NCBI RefSeq assembly: GCF_000802205.1
Contig: NZ_CP012850.1
Location: 310,001 to 374,000 of the forward strand
Source: Candidatus Nitrosocosmicus oleophilus
GTDB taxonomy: Archaea > Thermoproteota > Nitrososphaeria > Nitrososphaerales > Nitrososphaeraceae
Direction of reading: 5' to 3'
DNA: 64,000 nucleotides
Of this stretch, positions 8,674 to 16,431 are shown one piece after another. The notes beneath the pieces are model-generated. The model was not told where the DNA came from, made no database searches, and saw only the letters and a list, made by a program, of their open reading frames with translations. A program made the translations under genes and the position numbers. Position 1 is the first letter of the stretch. Each line of letters opens with the position of its first letter.

Positions 8674-9074
8674 GCTCTGAGTCAAAACAATATCTTTTTT
8701 GTTTGATTTTTACAGTAACCAGATATATTCGTGCGAAGTACGCATAATGAACTTATCCATGTGGATTAGTACCGATATTGGGTATTTTAAATAGGATTCC
8801 AGCATAAAGTTAAAGTAGCAAGTCTTAAAAACTTTTTGAAAATGGCATTCATCAAATTTAGATCACTTCTCATCGGAAGCGCATCAATAGATTGGGTCTT
8901 GGAGTTTCCGCTACATTCTCATAATCAAAAAAGTTTATTTATTTTCTATCTATAACTAGTTTGTTAACCTTAGTAGAAATTTATGGTTTAACTAAGATGT
9001 TATTTTGAAGACATAACAATACGATGAATTTTGAATTCTTTTTATACATAACTTTTGAAAGTTAATTGCTGGAT
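8674..9074. other. Intergenic region
   Basis: Holds the repeat at 8756-8800. No supported gene; only short, biased reading frames. Confidence 0.4.
8756..8800. repeat. Dispersed repeat, tail type B
   Basis: Reads tccatgtggattagtaccga then tattgggtattttaaatagg. The last 20 bases are nearly identical to the 7566 copy. The tRNA-like head is degraded. Lies 83 bp downstream of the 8446 gene. Confidence 0.5.
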
Positions 9075-9250
9075 ATGAAGAATGTTGTAGCCCTGATTGG
9101 AAGCGCCGCGACATCATCGGCTAACCATATATTGATACACTACATCCGATAAGAAGCTAAAGATATTTTCCAGGTAATTGTTTACGACAAGCTGAAAACA
9201 TTGCTGCATTTCGACCCAGATCAGTCTCTGGAACATACGCCGTCAGAAGC
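9075..9250 (+). pseudogene. N-terminal remnant of an NADPH-dependent FMN reductase-like flavoprotein
   Basis: From ATG 9075 the frame reads MKNVVALIGSAATSSANHIL, IHYIR, then TAA (9153-9155), and continues in the same frame as EAKDIFQVIVYDKLKTLLHF then DPDQSLEHTPSEAP. This is the classic flavodoxin-fold start (beta1, the GSxxxxSxN phosphate loop, helix 1, beta2, and the L..F.P pattern). The riboflavin-binding PEYN/PDYH block never follows; the frame passes into an unrelated acidic protein. A full-length relative lies at 41052-41666. The remnant is therefore truncated and carries an in-frame stop. Confidence 0.65.
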
Positions 9251-9659
9251 ACCAAATCAAACTTTTGTTTTTGATGGCGTGTCAGGTGCTATTACAGAAC
9301 AAAATGATAGTGGAGATAATGATAACGACGGAGATGGTAAAAAGGGCATCAAATATTATGTTGACGTCACAATCACCACAACTTACTCATATCCACAATC
9401 ACAAGATAAACCTCAAGACCCAAGAAATGATCCCAAGTATGATTCAATTGACTGGCAAGATGATGATCCAGACAAAAACTTATCGATTGAAGAAATGGAC
9501 AAAATACTAGAAGAAAAGGAGCAAAACGACAAAGACAACGATAACGATAACGATGAAGGCAATTCAGACAAAGACAATAGTAGTAACGATAAAGATAGCA
9601 GTGGTGGAGATAGCAGCAGTGGTGGAGATAGCAGCAGTGGTGGAGATAGCAGTAATTAG
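9201..9659 (+). CDS. Acidic Ser/Asp-rich protein, start uncertain
   Basis: An open frame from TTG 9201. Its first ~17 residues belong to the FMN-reductase remnant, so the true start is probably later, for example GTG 9279. The middle (IKYYVDVTITTTYSYPQ) reads as a beta-strand pair. The rest is acidic (WQDDDPDKNLSIEEMDKILE), ending in DNDNDN runs and four SSGGDS-type repeats. No signal peptide remains. Either a chimera made by deletion between two genes or a 5'-truncated gene. Function unknown. Confidence 0.4.
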   Translation: MLHFDPDQSLEHTPSEAPNQTFVFDGVSGAITEQNDSGDNDNDGDGKKGIKYYVDVTITTTYSYPQSQDKPQDPRNDPKYDSIDWQDDDPDKNLSIEEMDKILEEKEQNDKDNDNDNDEGNSDKDNSSNDKDSSGGDSSSGGDSSSGGDSSN

Positions 9660-9791
9660 AACAATAACCCCCTCGCAAAGAACACTATTTTAGATCGATG
9701 TTGCAATTCGTTTTAAAGATAGTTAAAAAATAGGCTTCGCTTCATCAGATAGATTCGGTACTAAGTAATCTCATCAAAACTCAACCCACAT

Positions 9792-10025
9792 CTACAACGT
9801 TTCCCTGTTATAGCCGTCTTTTTCCCATTTTAGTTCTACAAAAGCAACTAGTTCTTTAGTTTCATTATTTATTACAGGAAAAGCAGTCAATACCTTAGTA
9901 AGATCTACTGAATCTCTCTTTACAATGATCCTATGTTTAAATTTGTGTGAACCATCAGGTAAATGCTCAATGTCATCGGTCGAACTAACCACAATTATGA
10001 TTACCATTAGAATCCCATAAGGCAT
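9792..10025 (-). CDS. Small hypothetical protein (77 aa)
   Basis: Begins MPYGILMVIIIVVSSTDD, a short hydrophobic segment that could be an anchor. The soluble part is HLPDGSHKFKHRIIVKRDSV then KVLTAFPVINNETKELVAFV. Composition is protein-like, but no family is recognised. It sits beside a stretch of clear gene debris, so it may itself be a fragment. Confidence 0.4.
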   Translation of the reverse strand: MPYGILMVIIIVVSSTDDIEHLPDGSHKFKHRIIVKRDSVDLTKVLTAFPVINNETKELVAFVELKWEKDGYNRETL

Positions 10026-10159
10026 TGGTAAAACTATACTGCTAAATTATGTAGTTATGAGGATTAATAGTCATTATATTATCAATCCATTGGATATTCC
10101 GAGTTAACAAGAGTAGGCTATTGGAGTTACTTTATACCAGATAAAATACCCTCGCCACT

Positions 10160-10538
10160 TTATCCTGTTCCTATCTCATAAGCATATATGACTTCTTTAA
10201 CAAAGATCATGCCGTCACTTAGCACCTGAACGGATTTTAACGAGATCATCAATGATTTGATTTGTAGACGAATCGGGTACAATCGTTTCAACTGTGGTTC
10301 TCCTTTTCATGTTCTGGAGTAAATTTCCTTCCCGTCATATATTCGCGCACCATCATGTAATTCTTTGATTTTTGTACGACCTCTAGCGTTCATAAAAAAC
10401 AAGGCCACCTACACTCTGCTTTTTTAGAATTTCAGTGAGTTCAGGAAGATCATTGATAGGGCCAGTTACTAGATCAAATACATAAAGTTCACTTTGACAT
10501 AGAGAAGAAGTTAAGTTAGGCTTGTCAAGGATTTCACT
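10160..10538 (-). pseudogene. Frameshifted P-II (GlnB/GlnK-type) signalling protein
   Basis: Read on the minus strand, three breaks separate segments that together spell a P-II protein. Segment 1: NDLPELTEILKKQSVGGLVF then YER*. Segment 2 (other frame): ARGRTKIKELHDGARIYDG. Segment 3: KRRTTVETIVPDSSTNQIID, DLVKIRSGAK*. Segment 4: SDGMIFVKEVIYAYEIGTG and stop. The (V/I)P....(I)I..(L)V and DG.IFV......I.TG blocks are the conserved C-terminal P-II signature. With three frameshifts it cannot be functional. P-II proteins report nitrogen status, and ammonia oxidisers usually carry several copies. Confidence 0.75.
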
Positions 10539-10696
10539 TGGCTTTTATTGGTGCAGTAATTATCTCAGCCATTGCATCGTTAACAGCAGTATCATTTATA
10601 AGAACAAGGTCAAAGAATAAATCAGAAACAAATCTTCATATTTTTTTAATAGGAGAAATAATTTCAATAATAGGCTTTGAAAAATTAATCGACTGA
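10529..10696 (+). pseudogene. Possible C-terminal remnant of a membrane transporter (MFS-like)
   Basis: A 55-codon open stretch with no start codon encodes GFHLAFIGAVIISAIASLTA, VSFIRTRSKNKSE, then a second hydrophobic run HIFLIGEIISIIGFEKLID. The first run resembles the last transmembrane helix and basic tail of DHA2-type MFS exporters. The frame is closed upstream by TAG at 10517. Too short to be certain of the family. Confidence 0.35.
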
Positions 10697-11141
10697 TAGC
10701 ATAACTTATTCATATATCGACGTTCTATTAGTAACAGTCTGGAAGCGTGGGGATTAAGTTCCTAGAGGTAGTGGGGTTCTACTACTAAAGAAAGATTTCA
10801 TGTGTTATTCACTATTGAGATAGAAAGACATTAGTGTTTGTATCATATCTCTAGATTTATTGCTAGACCAATGTCGCACATAATTCAGAATTACACTTTA
10901 AATAATTTTTTATATTTTCAATGAATGTATGGGATCGATGTCTAATCATTTTAAAATAATCATCATACTGTGATTGCTGTTAGATTTTACTATGTGTTAT
11001 ATTCTTGTCAGTAACCACTCCTACAAAATAGTATTTCGGGAAAGCCAAGAACCCTTTACCTATCAACAACGAGTTATGACTTAAAAAAATTGTAGAATTA
11101 GGATCTTATTTTAGATATTTTCTATTTGTGTTATGGTACTA
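10697..11141. other. Intergenic region
   Basis: Contains the dispersed repeat at 10728-10787. No gene-like frame; short frames are interrupted repeatedly. Confidence 0.45.
10728..10787. repeat. Dispersed repeat, tail type C
   Basis: ttagtaacagtctgg is identical to 13900-13914 next to the integrase. It is followed by aagcgtggggattaagttcc and a tail ggtagtggggttctactact shared with the copies at 12050 and 13784. Confidence 0.55.
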
Positions 11142-11738
11142 TTATGATGCATTCTGTAATGCTGTCGAATTCAGTTTCCATGCCGTTGCAGCCACTGTAT
11201 ATGTTATTGTGAATTTATCTCCACCTAATGTGTGAAATGCAAGTCCATTACCTGCAAAGGGATAACTACCTGAAGGTATGGGTGTTCCGCTAGATGTCTT
11301 TACCAATGATACTGCAACCTCTCCATTATCAACTGGTGCTGTTAACGGTTTTCCATGAGCGGCGTCTGCTGTTACGCTTGAATTATACTCTTGAAACACT
11401 AAGATTTCTACGGGCTTACTTGCAGTCCATGTCACAGTACCTACCCACACTTTCCCATCAGTTCTTGGCGGGAGTGCCATTACTAGCTGATGTCCCAAAT
11501 TTCCCTTCTGGACATAAGAACAGGTTGTTGGGATGCATGGATCTAGGGCTGATACCTCTGTTTTTTGAATGGCAACAGTGTTTTGCTCATCTGTAATGGA
11601 TTGTTGTTGAGTCCCATTTGAAACCTGTGCGTTTGCAGATATTGCAGGATTGACAACAAGTAATCCCAATCCCATCAATGCAGCCGAGACTATTATTGCG
11701 CTAACCAATACAATAGTTGTTGTATTATTTTGAAACAT
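11142..11738 (-). CDS. Exported protein of unknown function (198 aa)
   Basis: A signal peptide covers residues ~9-37 (LVSAIIVSAALMGLGLLVV, then AISANA). The mature part has one close Cys pair (DPCIPTTCSYVQ), likely a disulphide, and beta-rich segments such as VWVGTVTWTASKPVEILVFQ and KFTITYTVAATAW. Four NxT/S sequons are visible. The fold looks like a single beta-sandwich. The gene is followed by an oligo-T-poor spacer. No catalytic motif is recognisable. Confidence 0.65.
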   Translation of the reverse strand: MFQNNTTTIVLVSAIIVSAALMGLGLLVVNPAISANAQVSNGTQQQSITDEQNTVAIQKTEVSALDPCIPTTCSYVQKGNLGHQLVMALPPRTDGKVWVGTVTWTASKPVEILVFQEYNSSVTADAAHGKPLTAPVDNGEVAVSLVKTSSGTPIPSGSYPFAGNGLAFHTLGGDKFTITYTVAATAWKLNSTALQNAS

Positions 11739-12159
11739 TGAATTATAAGATTAGAGGGGTATTATTTATAGTCTTTATGATATAGAAGATGAAGTATCCT
11801 GTTGGCTATCAGGTTTTTGGATACCTAGCTGGAGAAAAAAGAAAAGACTAGAGGATATAGATATAGGTGAAAATACAAAATTAGAATACAAAGATTATGA
11901 TCCTAATAAAAAGGATAGAGACGATGATTCTACAAGCATATAGGAAGACCAATCAAGTGGTAATTAATTTAGGATAGATACAGTATGGATGTACCTATTA
12001 TGTTTATAACTACATGCTGAAAACACTGATTATTTAGGTTGGGTTTATTCATCGGGATCGAGTTCCTTGTTGTAGTAGGGTTTTACGAAATAAATAATTA
12101 TACTTAGATTAAACTCAAATTAACTGAAACTATAAATTCAAAAAATGAGTAGGGAAGGT
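11739..12159. other. Intergenic region with a coding-like fragment
   Basis: On the + strand, 11755-11943 is open but has no start codon. It encodes CWLSGFWIPSWRKKKRLEDI then KLEYKDYDPNKKDRDDD, like a membrane-exit and cytoplasmic tail of a lost gene. The repeat at 12050-12086 follows. Low confidence that anything here is functional. Confidence 0.35.
12050..12086. repeat. Dispersed repeat, tail type C
   Basis: catcgggatcgagttccttg then ttgtagtagggttttac; aligns with 10747-10784 over GGAT..AGTTCCT....(G)TAGT.GGGTT.TAC. Confidence 0.45.
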
Positions 12160-12624
12160 TTAGCTCTGTGCTGCTGCGTTGTTGCCAGAGTTCTCTTGAC
12201 TTTGGACGTTGATGTTGTTACCAGAACCTATTGTATCTCCACCTGAAACTACCTGGCTGTTTTGGCTAGAGGATTGAGATTGACTGATGCTTTGGTCTGC
12301 AGAGTTTCCACCATTTCCATAGTCATCATCGTCTTGTGCTAATGCATTGTTACCAGTATTCTTTTGGTGTTGGAAGCTAACATTATTACATGACAGAAAT
12401 GTTGTTCCACCAGAAGCACACAAAGCATTTTGAACTGAAGCTTGTGATTGAGATATTGATTGCTCAGCATGATTTCCTTTTTTCTTTTTGGTTGCAAAGG
12501 CATCATCCATAACCACGATGGGGCTTGCGAAAAGAGCTAATGCGACCACTATTGCGATTGATGCTACTAGGAGTTTTTTGTTTTGGTTTTTGTTGTGAAT
12601 ATTTGTTTTATTCATACAAGTCAT
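12160..12624 (-). CDS. Exported Gln/Asn-rich curlin-like repeat protein
   Basis: 154 residues with a signal peptide (residues ~18-45, ending ASPIVVMDDAFA). The mature protein has two repeat units of the form (A)xQSISQSQ(A/S)S.QN...(A/S)SGG.(T)....NN(V/I).(V/F)Q.Q.N(T/S)GNNA.AQ. The first unit has a Cys pair (LCASGG... and SCNNV) that the second lacks. The regular Gln/Asn spacing recalls curli-type amyloid repeats. The small proteins at 29405 and 30144 share the single-unit version (EQEIEQ...QCV(T/S)G...CNNVG). An extracellular matrix or adhesive role is inference. Confidence 0.65.
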   Translation of the reverse strand: MTCMNKTNIHNKNQNKKLLVASIAIVVALALFASPIVVMDDAFATKKKKGNHAEQSISQSQASVQNALCASGGTTFLSCNNVSFQHQKNTGNNALAQDDDDYGNGGNSADQSISQSQSSSQNSQVVSGGDTIGSGNNINVQSQENSGNNAAAQS

Positions 12625-12882
12625 ACAATAGAAAAAATATATTGGGATTGCTAACTAGGTGCAATACTCTAATATTCTAGCAGTTTTAGAATTAGCTTTT
12701 GAGATCTCACATTAGTAGGGTTCTAATATGTCAATTGCAGCGTTTCTCTGGGTCTCTTTTGAAATGGAACCATTTTTTTATAATCATATTTGGTACTTGG
12801 GATTCCCTTTTTATTGGAAAATCTAGGATTTGTTTCTGAAAAACCTACCTACTTTTATATCGGTGGCGTTGTCAAAAATAAT

Positions 12883-13692
12883 ATGAAATCAAATAAACTT
12901 CCAAAGTTTATTTTTTTAGCGATAACTCTTACAATAATAATAGGAATATCAGCTAGTCCGACATTACAGCAACTCATAGTACAAGAAACAGAGGCAGCGA
13001 GGAAAAAAGATAATTCATTGGTCCCAATTGCAACATCTAGAGATAATGTATATGTAGCTTGGGATAGTAATAAGACAGGTAACCGCGAAATATTGTTTAG
13101 AGCATCAAGTGATGGAGGAAATACATTTGGTGAGAAGATAAACATAAGCAACTCTACAAATGGTCGTTCTGATATGCAAGATGTAGCTGCATCGGGTAAC
13201 AATGTGTACGTAACATGGTGTGATGATAAAACCGGAGACATGGAAATATACATGAGAAAGAGTACAGATGGGGGTCAGACATTCGGTAATACTACTATGT
13301 TAAAAAGTATGGGGACTTTACCATCAAACATCAAGTATATTCCATATGAACAACAGGATCCTGAGCTAATCCAAATAGATACAAATGTAGCATTATCAGG
13401 TAACAATGTATATGCAATGTGGTGGGAAAATAAGACTGGAAACTGGGAAGTCTTGTTATCAAGAAGTATTGATGGAGGGCAGACATTTGAAGATACAATT
13501 AATATAAGCAATTCTTCTACCGCTTTTTCAGAGAGAGCGCAACTGGCTGCAGATGGTAATAATGTGTATGTTACATGGTGGGAAGAGCCAGGAAGAGAAC
13601 CGATGTTCAGATCTAGTAATGATAACGGAGAAACATTTGGACCAGTATTGAGTCTTGCGGCTAATGGAACTCTCGGAAGCGGAAAAGAATAA
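12883..13692 (+). CDS. Exported Asp-box (sialidase-like) beta-propeller protein
   Basis: The frame is open from 12790, but ATG 12883 (MKSNKLPKFIFLAITLTIII) puts the signal peptide at the N-terminus and is the better start, giving 269 residues. Three to four Asp-box blocks are visible: SSDGGNTFGEKINIS, STDGGQTFGNT, SIDGGQTFEDTINIS and SNDNGETFGPV. Each is preceded by a NNVYV(A/T)W strand. These mark blades of a sialidase/BNR-type propeller, but the chain is short for a full six-bladed enzyme and no Arg triad is obvious. Such proteins are common on thaumarchaeal surfaces; binding rather than hydrolysis is likely. Confidence 0.7.
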   Translation: MKSNKLPKFIFLAITLTIIIGISASPTLQQLIVQETEAARKKDNSLVPIATSRDNVYVAWDSNKTGNREILFRASSDGGNTFGEKINISNSTNGRSDMQDVAASGNNVYVTWCDDKTGDMEIYMRKSTDGGQTFGNTTMLKSMGTLPSNIKYIPYEQQDPELIQIDTNVALSGNNVYAMWWENKTGNWEVLLSRSIDGGQTFEDTINISNSSTAFSERAQLAADGNNVYVTWWEEPGREPMFRSSNDNGETFGPVLSLAANGTLGSGKE

Positions 13693-13783
13693 GTACAATG
13701 GAGAGAAATGTCTGAATCTGCAATTATGACAAAAGCCAATTTAGCATATAATTTAAGGGAGTTAAATAGAAAATAACTCTCAT

Positions 13784-13828
13784 TTGCGGAGATTGAGTTT
13801 CTTATGGTAGTTGGGCTCTATTACATCT
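13784..13828. repeat. Dispersed repeat, tail type C (degenerate)
   Basis: ttgcggagattgagtttctt then atggtagttgggctctatta; matches the 10747 copy at GA-TTnAGTTnCT, GGTAGT-GGG and CTA-TAC positions. About 90 bp after the Asp-box gene. Confidence 0.4.
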
Positions 13829-13899
13829 AAAATCATAGTGAATTCTTTGATCTTATCATCCATTTTAGTGCGAAATATCTGATAGTTTACATATGATTG

Positions 13900-13925
13900 T
13901 TAGTAACAGTCTGGGCGCGTGGGAA
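13900..13925. repeat. Integrase-proximal repeat, candidate attachment site
   Basis: ttagtaacagtctgggcgcg then tgggaa. The first 15 bases repeat at 10728. gggcgcgtggg differs from the tRNA-Lys 3' end (gggcccgtggg) by one base. It lies 38 bp before the integrase start, where an archaeal att site is expected. The match is short, so this is only a candidate. Confidence 0.35.
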
Positions 13926-13963
13926 CTAGTGACAATAATGACTATATATTGAGGTTCCTCTAA

Positions 13964-15208
13964 ATGTATATGTTGTCAAGCTTAGTAAATAACAATATTC
14001 CAAATCACAATCCGATGTTCTTTTTTCTTACTATGCTAAGTTCACCTGCATCTAAACGTCAGTATCCACAAAGACTAAAGGTTTTTTTTGATTTTCTCAA
14101 GCTCGATGGAAGTTTGGAAGAACAAGCCGATGCATTTGTCAAGCAATACAAACAAAATGATTGTGAAGATCTTGAAAGACAGTTACTCATATTTGCGGGA
14201 TACCAAAAAGAGCGAGTAGCAAGAGGCGAAATATCATCTTCAACTGTTCCAAATTATTTTAAGGCGATAAAGCTTTTTTGCGAAGGTAATCGTATTGGTC
14301 AAAGCATAAGTTGGAAGATCATATCTAGATCAATGCCCAGAGCTTTGAAGTCTGCTAATGACCGGGCTCCCACTTTAGATGAAATCCAGAAGCTAATTGA
14401 GTATCCTGATCGTAGGATCAAGCCTCTAGTATTTACATTGGTATCTTCAGGAATTAGAATCGGCGCATTTGACGATCTCAAATGGAAACACATAATCCCT
14501 ATTCATAATAAGGAAACTAATGAGATTGTTGCTGCTAAAATCTTGATATACCCTGGTGATATAGAACAGTACTATTCTTTCATAACTCCAGAAGCCTATA
14601 TTGTACTAAGAGATTGGATGAACTATCGTGAATCTTGTGGTGAACACATATCTAAAGAAAGTCCTCTGATGAGAGATATTTGGCAAACGAATGATGTCAA
14701 AGGTGCAGCCAATCCCATTGTGCTCAAGACATCGGCTATCACCCGTCTATTAAATAGAGCATGGCAAGCCCAGAGGATCCGCAGTAAATTACCAAATGGA
14801 AAAAGAAGACACGAATTTCAGACAGCCCACGGTTTTAGAAAATATTTCAAAACACAAGCAGAGTTAGCGAGAATTCCTTCGATAAAAATCGAAATGTTAA
14901 TGGGTCATAGCCTTGGTGTAACAGACTCTTACATAAGATTTACAGAAGAACAAATGCTAGAGGATTACCTTAAGATAATTGATTATCTTACCATTAACCA
15001 AAGCGTTGTTCTTGTAAATAAGAGTCTCAAGAAGCAAGACGAGTCCGTTAGAAATACCCTTCAGGATATGGAGCATAGACATAGAAGAGAAATAAACGGA
15101 CTACATGAAGCATATGAAAGAAGTATGGAACAATTAAGGGATGAAATGGAAAGTAGATTTGAACAACTTTTTCTTAAAGTCGACTTAGAGAGATTGAAAC
15201 AACCATAA
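13964..15208 (+). CDS. Tyrosine recombinase (archaeal integrase)
   Basis: 414 residues. The catalytic set is in order: R165 (SSGIRIG), H289 and R292 (AHGFRKYF), H315 (LMGHSLG) and Y323 (SYIRF). An N-terminal SAM-like region (residues ~30-130) would bind core DNA. After the catalytic domain a ~70-residue coiled coil (QDMEHRHRREINGLHEAYER, then QLRDEMESRFEQLF) is added. The real start may be a later ATG at 14033 (MLSSPASKRQYPQRL). It inserts or excises the element to its right; the gene is transcribed into that element. Intact and probably active. Confidence 0.88.
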   Translation: MYMLSSLVNNNIPNHNPMFFFLTMLSSPASKRQYPQRLKVFFDFLKLDGSLEEQADAFVKQYKQNDCEDLERQLLIFAGYQKERVARGEISSSTVPNYFKAIKLFCEGNRIGQSISWKIISRSMPRALKSANDRAPTLDEIQKLIEYPDRRIKPLVFTLVSSGIRIGAFDDLKWKHIIPIHNKETNEIVAAKILIYPGDIEQYYSFITPEAYIVLRDWMNYRESCGEHISKESPLMRDIWQTNDVKGAANPIVLKTSAITRLLNRAWQAQRIRSKLPNGKRRHEFQTAHGFRKYFKTQAELARIPSIKIEMLMGHSLGVTDSYIRFTEEQMLEDYLKIIDYLTINQSVVLVNKSLKKQDESVRNTLQDMEHRHRREINGLHEAYERSMEQLRDEMESRFEQLFLKVDLERLKQP

Positions 15209-15330
15209 TTTTATCATGTAATGCATGAACAATTCTCTAACTATCGTTACCATATGCAGCTTGTAACCTATAGGTTACTATGCAGTAGTAATAACATATT
15301 TATACCTCCCTACATACATATTAATTATTG

Positions 15331-15642
15331 GTGGAAAAAAATTATTCAGATAGTAAAGAACACAACAAAAATGGTAAAGTGAGAATTTTATCAAATAAAT
15401 ACCGTTTGCCTTCAAAACATCCAGAAAGTTCAAAAATACATAGTTCGATCACGTTAAGTTGCGGTCGATGTAAAAATTCCTGGGTTTATACTGGAAAAAG
15501 TTTATACTATACTTCCTGTAGCAGATGCAAATCATCAATCAATATTAAAAACGGTAAATTAAATGAGGAAATAATATCTGTTGATGGAAGTTTCCGAGGC
15601 TCACATCAACAGACAAGAAGCAGAGATAAAGATTCCCTATGA
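15331..15642 (+). CDS. Small zinc-ribbon protein
   Basis: The frame starts at TTG 15328 or GTG 15331; GTG (VEKNYSDSKEHN) is preferred. A zinc ribbon occupies the middle: LSCGRCKNSWVYTG, then YTSCSRCKSSI (CxxC...CxxC, 20 residues between pairs). Both flanks are basic or polar. It overlaps the next gene by four bases (ATGA-type junction), so the two are translationally coupled. Small zinc ribbons are typical DNA-binding or regulatory cargo of archaeal plasmids and viruses. Confidence 0.6.
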   Translation: MEKNYSDSKEHNKNGKVRILSNKYRLPSKHPESSKIHSSITLSCGRCKNSWVYTGKSLYYTSCSRCKSSINIKNGKLNEEIISVDGSFRGSHQQTRSRDKDSL

Positions 15643-15941
15643 ATTCGAGGAATTCTTTATCATACCGTAATTTGAATAGACAGACTAATAAACCTAAAGT
15701 GCCGAATAATAAAGTTTGTTCGGGTCTAAGTTGTGAAAATTATGGCATATGTATATTACAAATAAAATATATAAACAAGCCAGGTTGGTTTTGTGAAGCC
15801 TGCAAAAACGATTTGTTGGCGAATGATTTAGTGATCCATAATTTAGATCACATAAGTAGTAACACTTATCTTCATAACTCATATAGCATCAGCTTTCAAA
15901 GCAACAAGAATAGTAAAACGGAGGTACAATCTAATGAATGA
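15639..15941 (+). CDS. Small Cys-rich putative zinc-finger protein
   Basis: 100 residues. Metal-binding pattern: VCSGLSCENYGIC, then PGWFCEACKNDLL, giving CxxxxC...C and CxxC ligands. The rest is Asn/Ser-rich. The start overlaps the stop of the upstream zinc-ribbon gene, and its end overlaps the following gene's ATG (15934) by eight bases, so the three form one operon. Function unknown; nucleic-acid binding is plausible. Confidence 0.55.
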   Translation: MNSRNSLSYRNLNRQTNKPKVPNNKVCSGLSCENYGICILQIKYINKPGWFCEACKNDLLANDLVIHNLDHISSNTYLHNSYSISFQSNKNSKTEVQSNE

Positions 15942-16431
15942 CAATAGCGAGAAGAATAATCAATGGTCGAGTACTAATTCAGATCTGTTAATATGGAAAC
16001 CTACAAAAACGAATGGCGAATGGACAAAGTACGATGAAATTGAGGAGGAGATAAGAGAAAAACTAAAGCCTGAGGATGGATTCAAAACGATCATTGATCA
16101 AATGCAGTATAGTGTTAAGATCAATCCAGACAAATCCATAGTTTGTTTCAGAAATCTTCGCAAAGGAAAGCTCAATAATCCAATTAATTACAATTCTGCA
16201 AATCGCCCTTACACACCTCTTGAATATGAGTCAAAGTTGGATCCAATCGAAAGTATTAGACTGATATCATTAGATAAGTTTGATAAAACTAGTATTAGAA
16301 ATCAATGGCGGGTCTCTGAAGCAAACAATCTTTGCATAATCGATAACAAACCCCATGTAATATTGATTAAAAGAGGAACAATACCTGCTCTAGAGGAAGG
16401 ATCAGTAAATAATGAGGAGGAGTCAAAATAG
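15934..16431 (+). CDS. Mobile-element protein of unknown function (165 aa)
   Basis: No family recognised. ATG 15934 has a strong ribosome binding site, ggaggt, at 15920-15925, eight bases away. The sequence is charged and soluble (KYDEIEEEIREKLKPEDGFK; SIRLISLDKFDKTSIRNQWR). It lies directly upstream of the replication genes in the same operon, so a replication-accessory role is possible. Confidence 0.55.
   Translation: MNDNSEKNNQWSSTNSDLLIWKPTKTNGEWTKYDEIEEEIREKLKPEDGFKTIIDQMQYSVKINPDKSIVCFRNLRKGKLNNPINYNSANRPYTPLEYESKLDPIESIRLISLDKFDKTSIRNQWRVSEANNLCIIDNKPHVILIKRGTIPALEEGSVNNEEESK

Noticed and set aside
12790-12882. N-terminal extension of the Asp-box protein from the ATG-less upstream frame
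   Set aside because: The extra 31 residues would put the signal peptide internally; ATG 12883 places it at the N-terminus.
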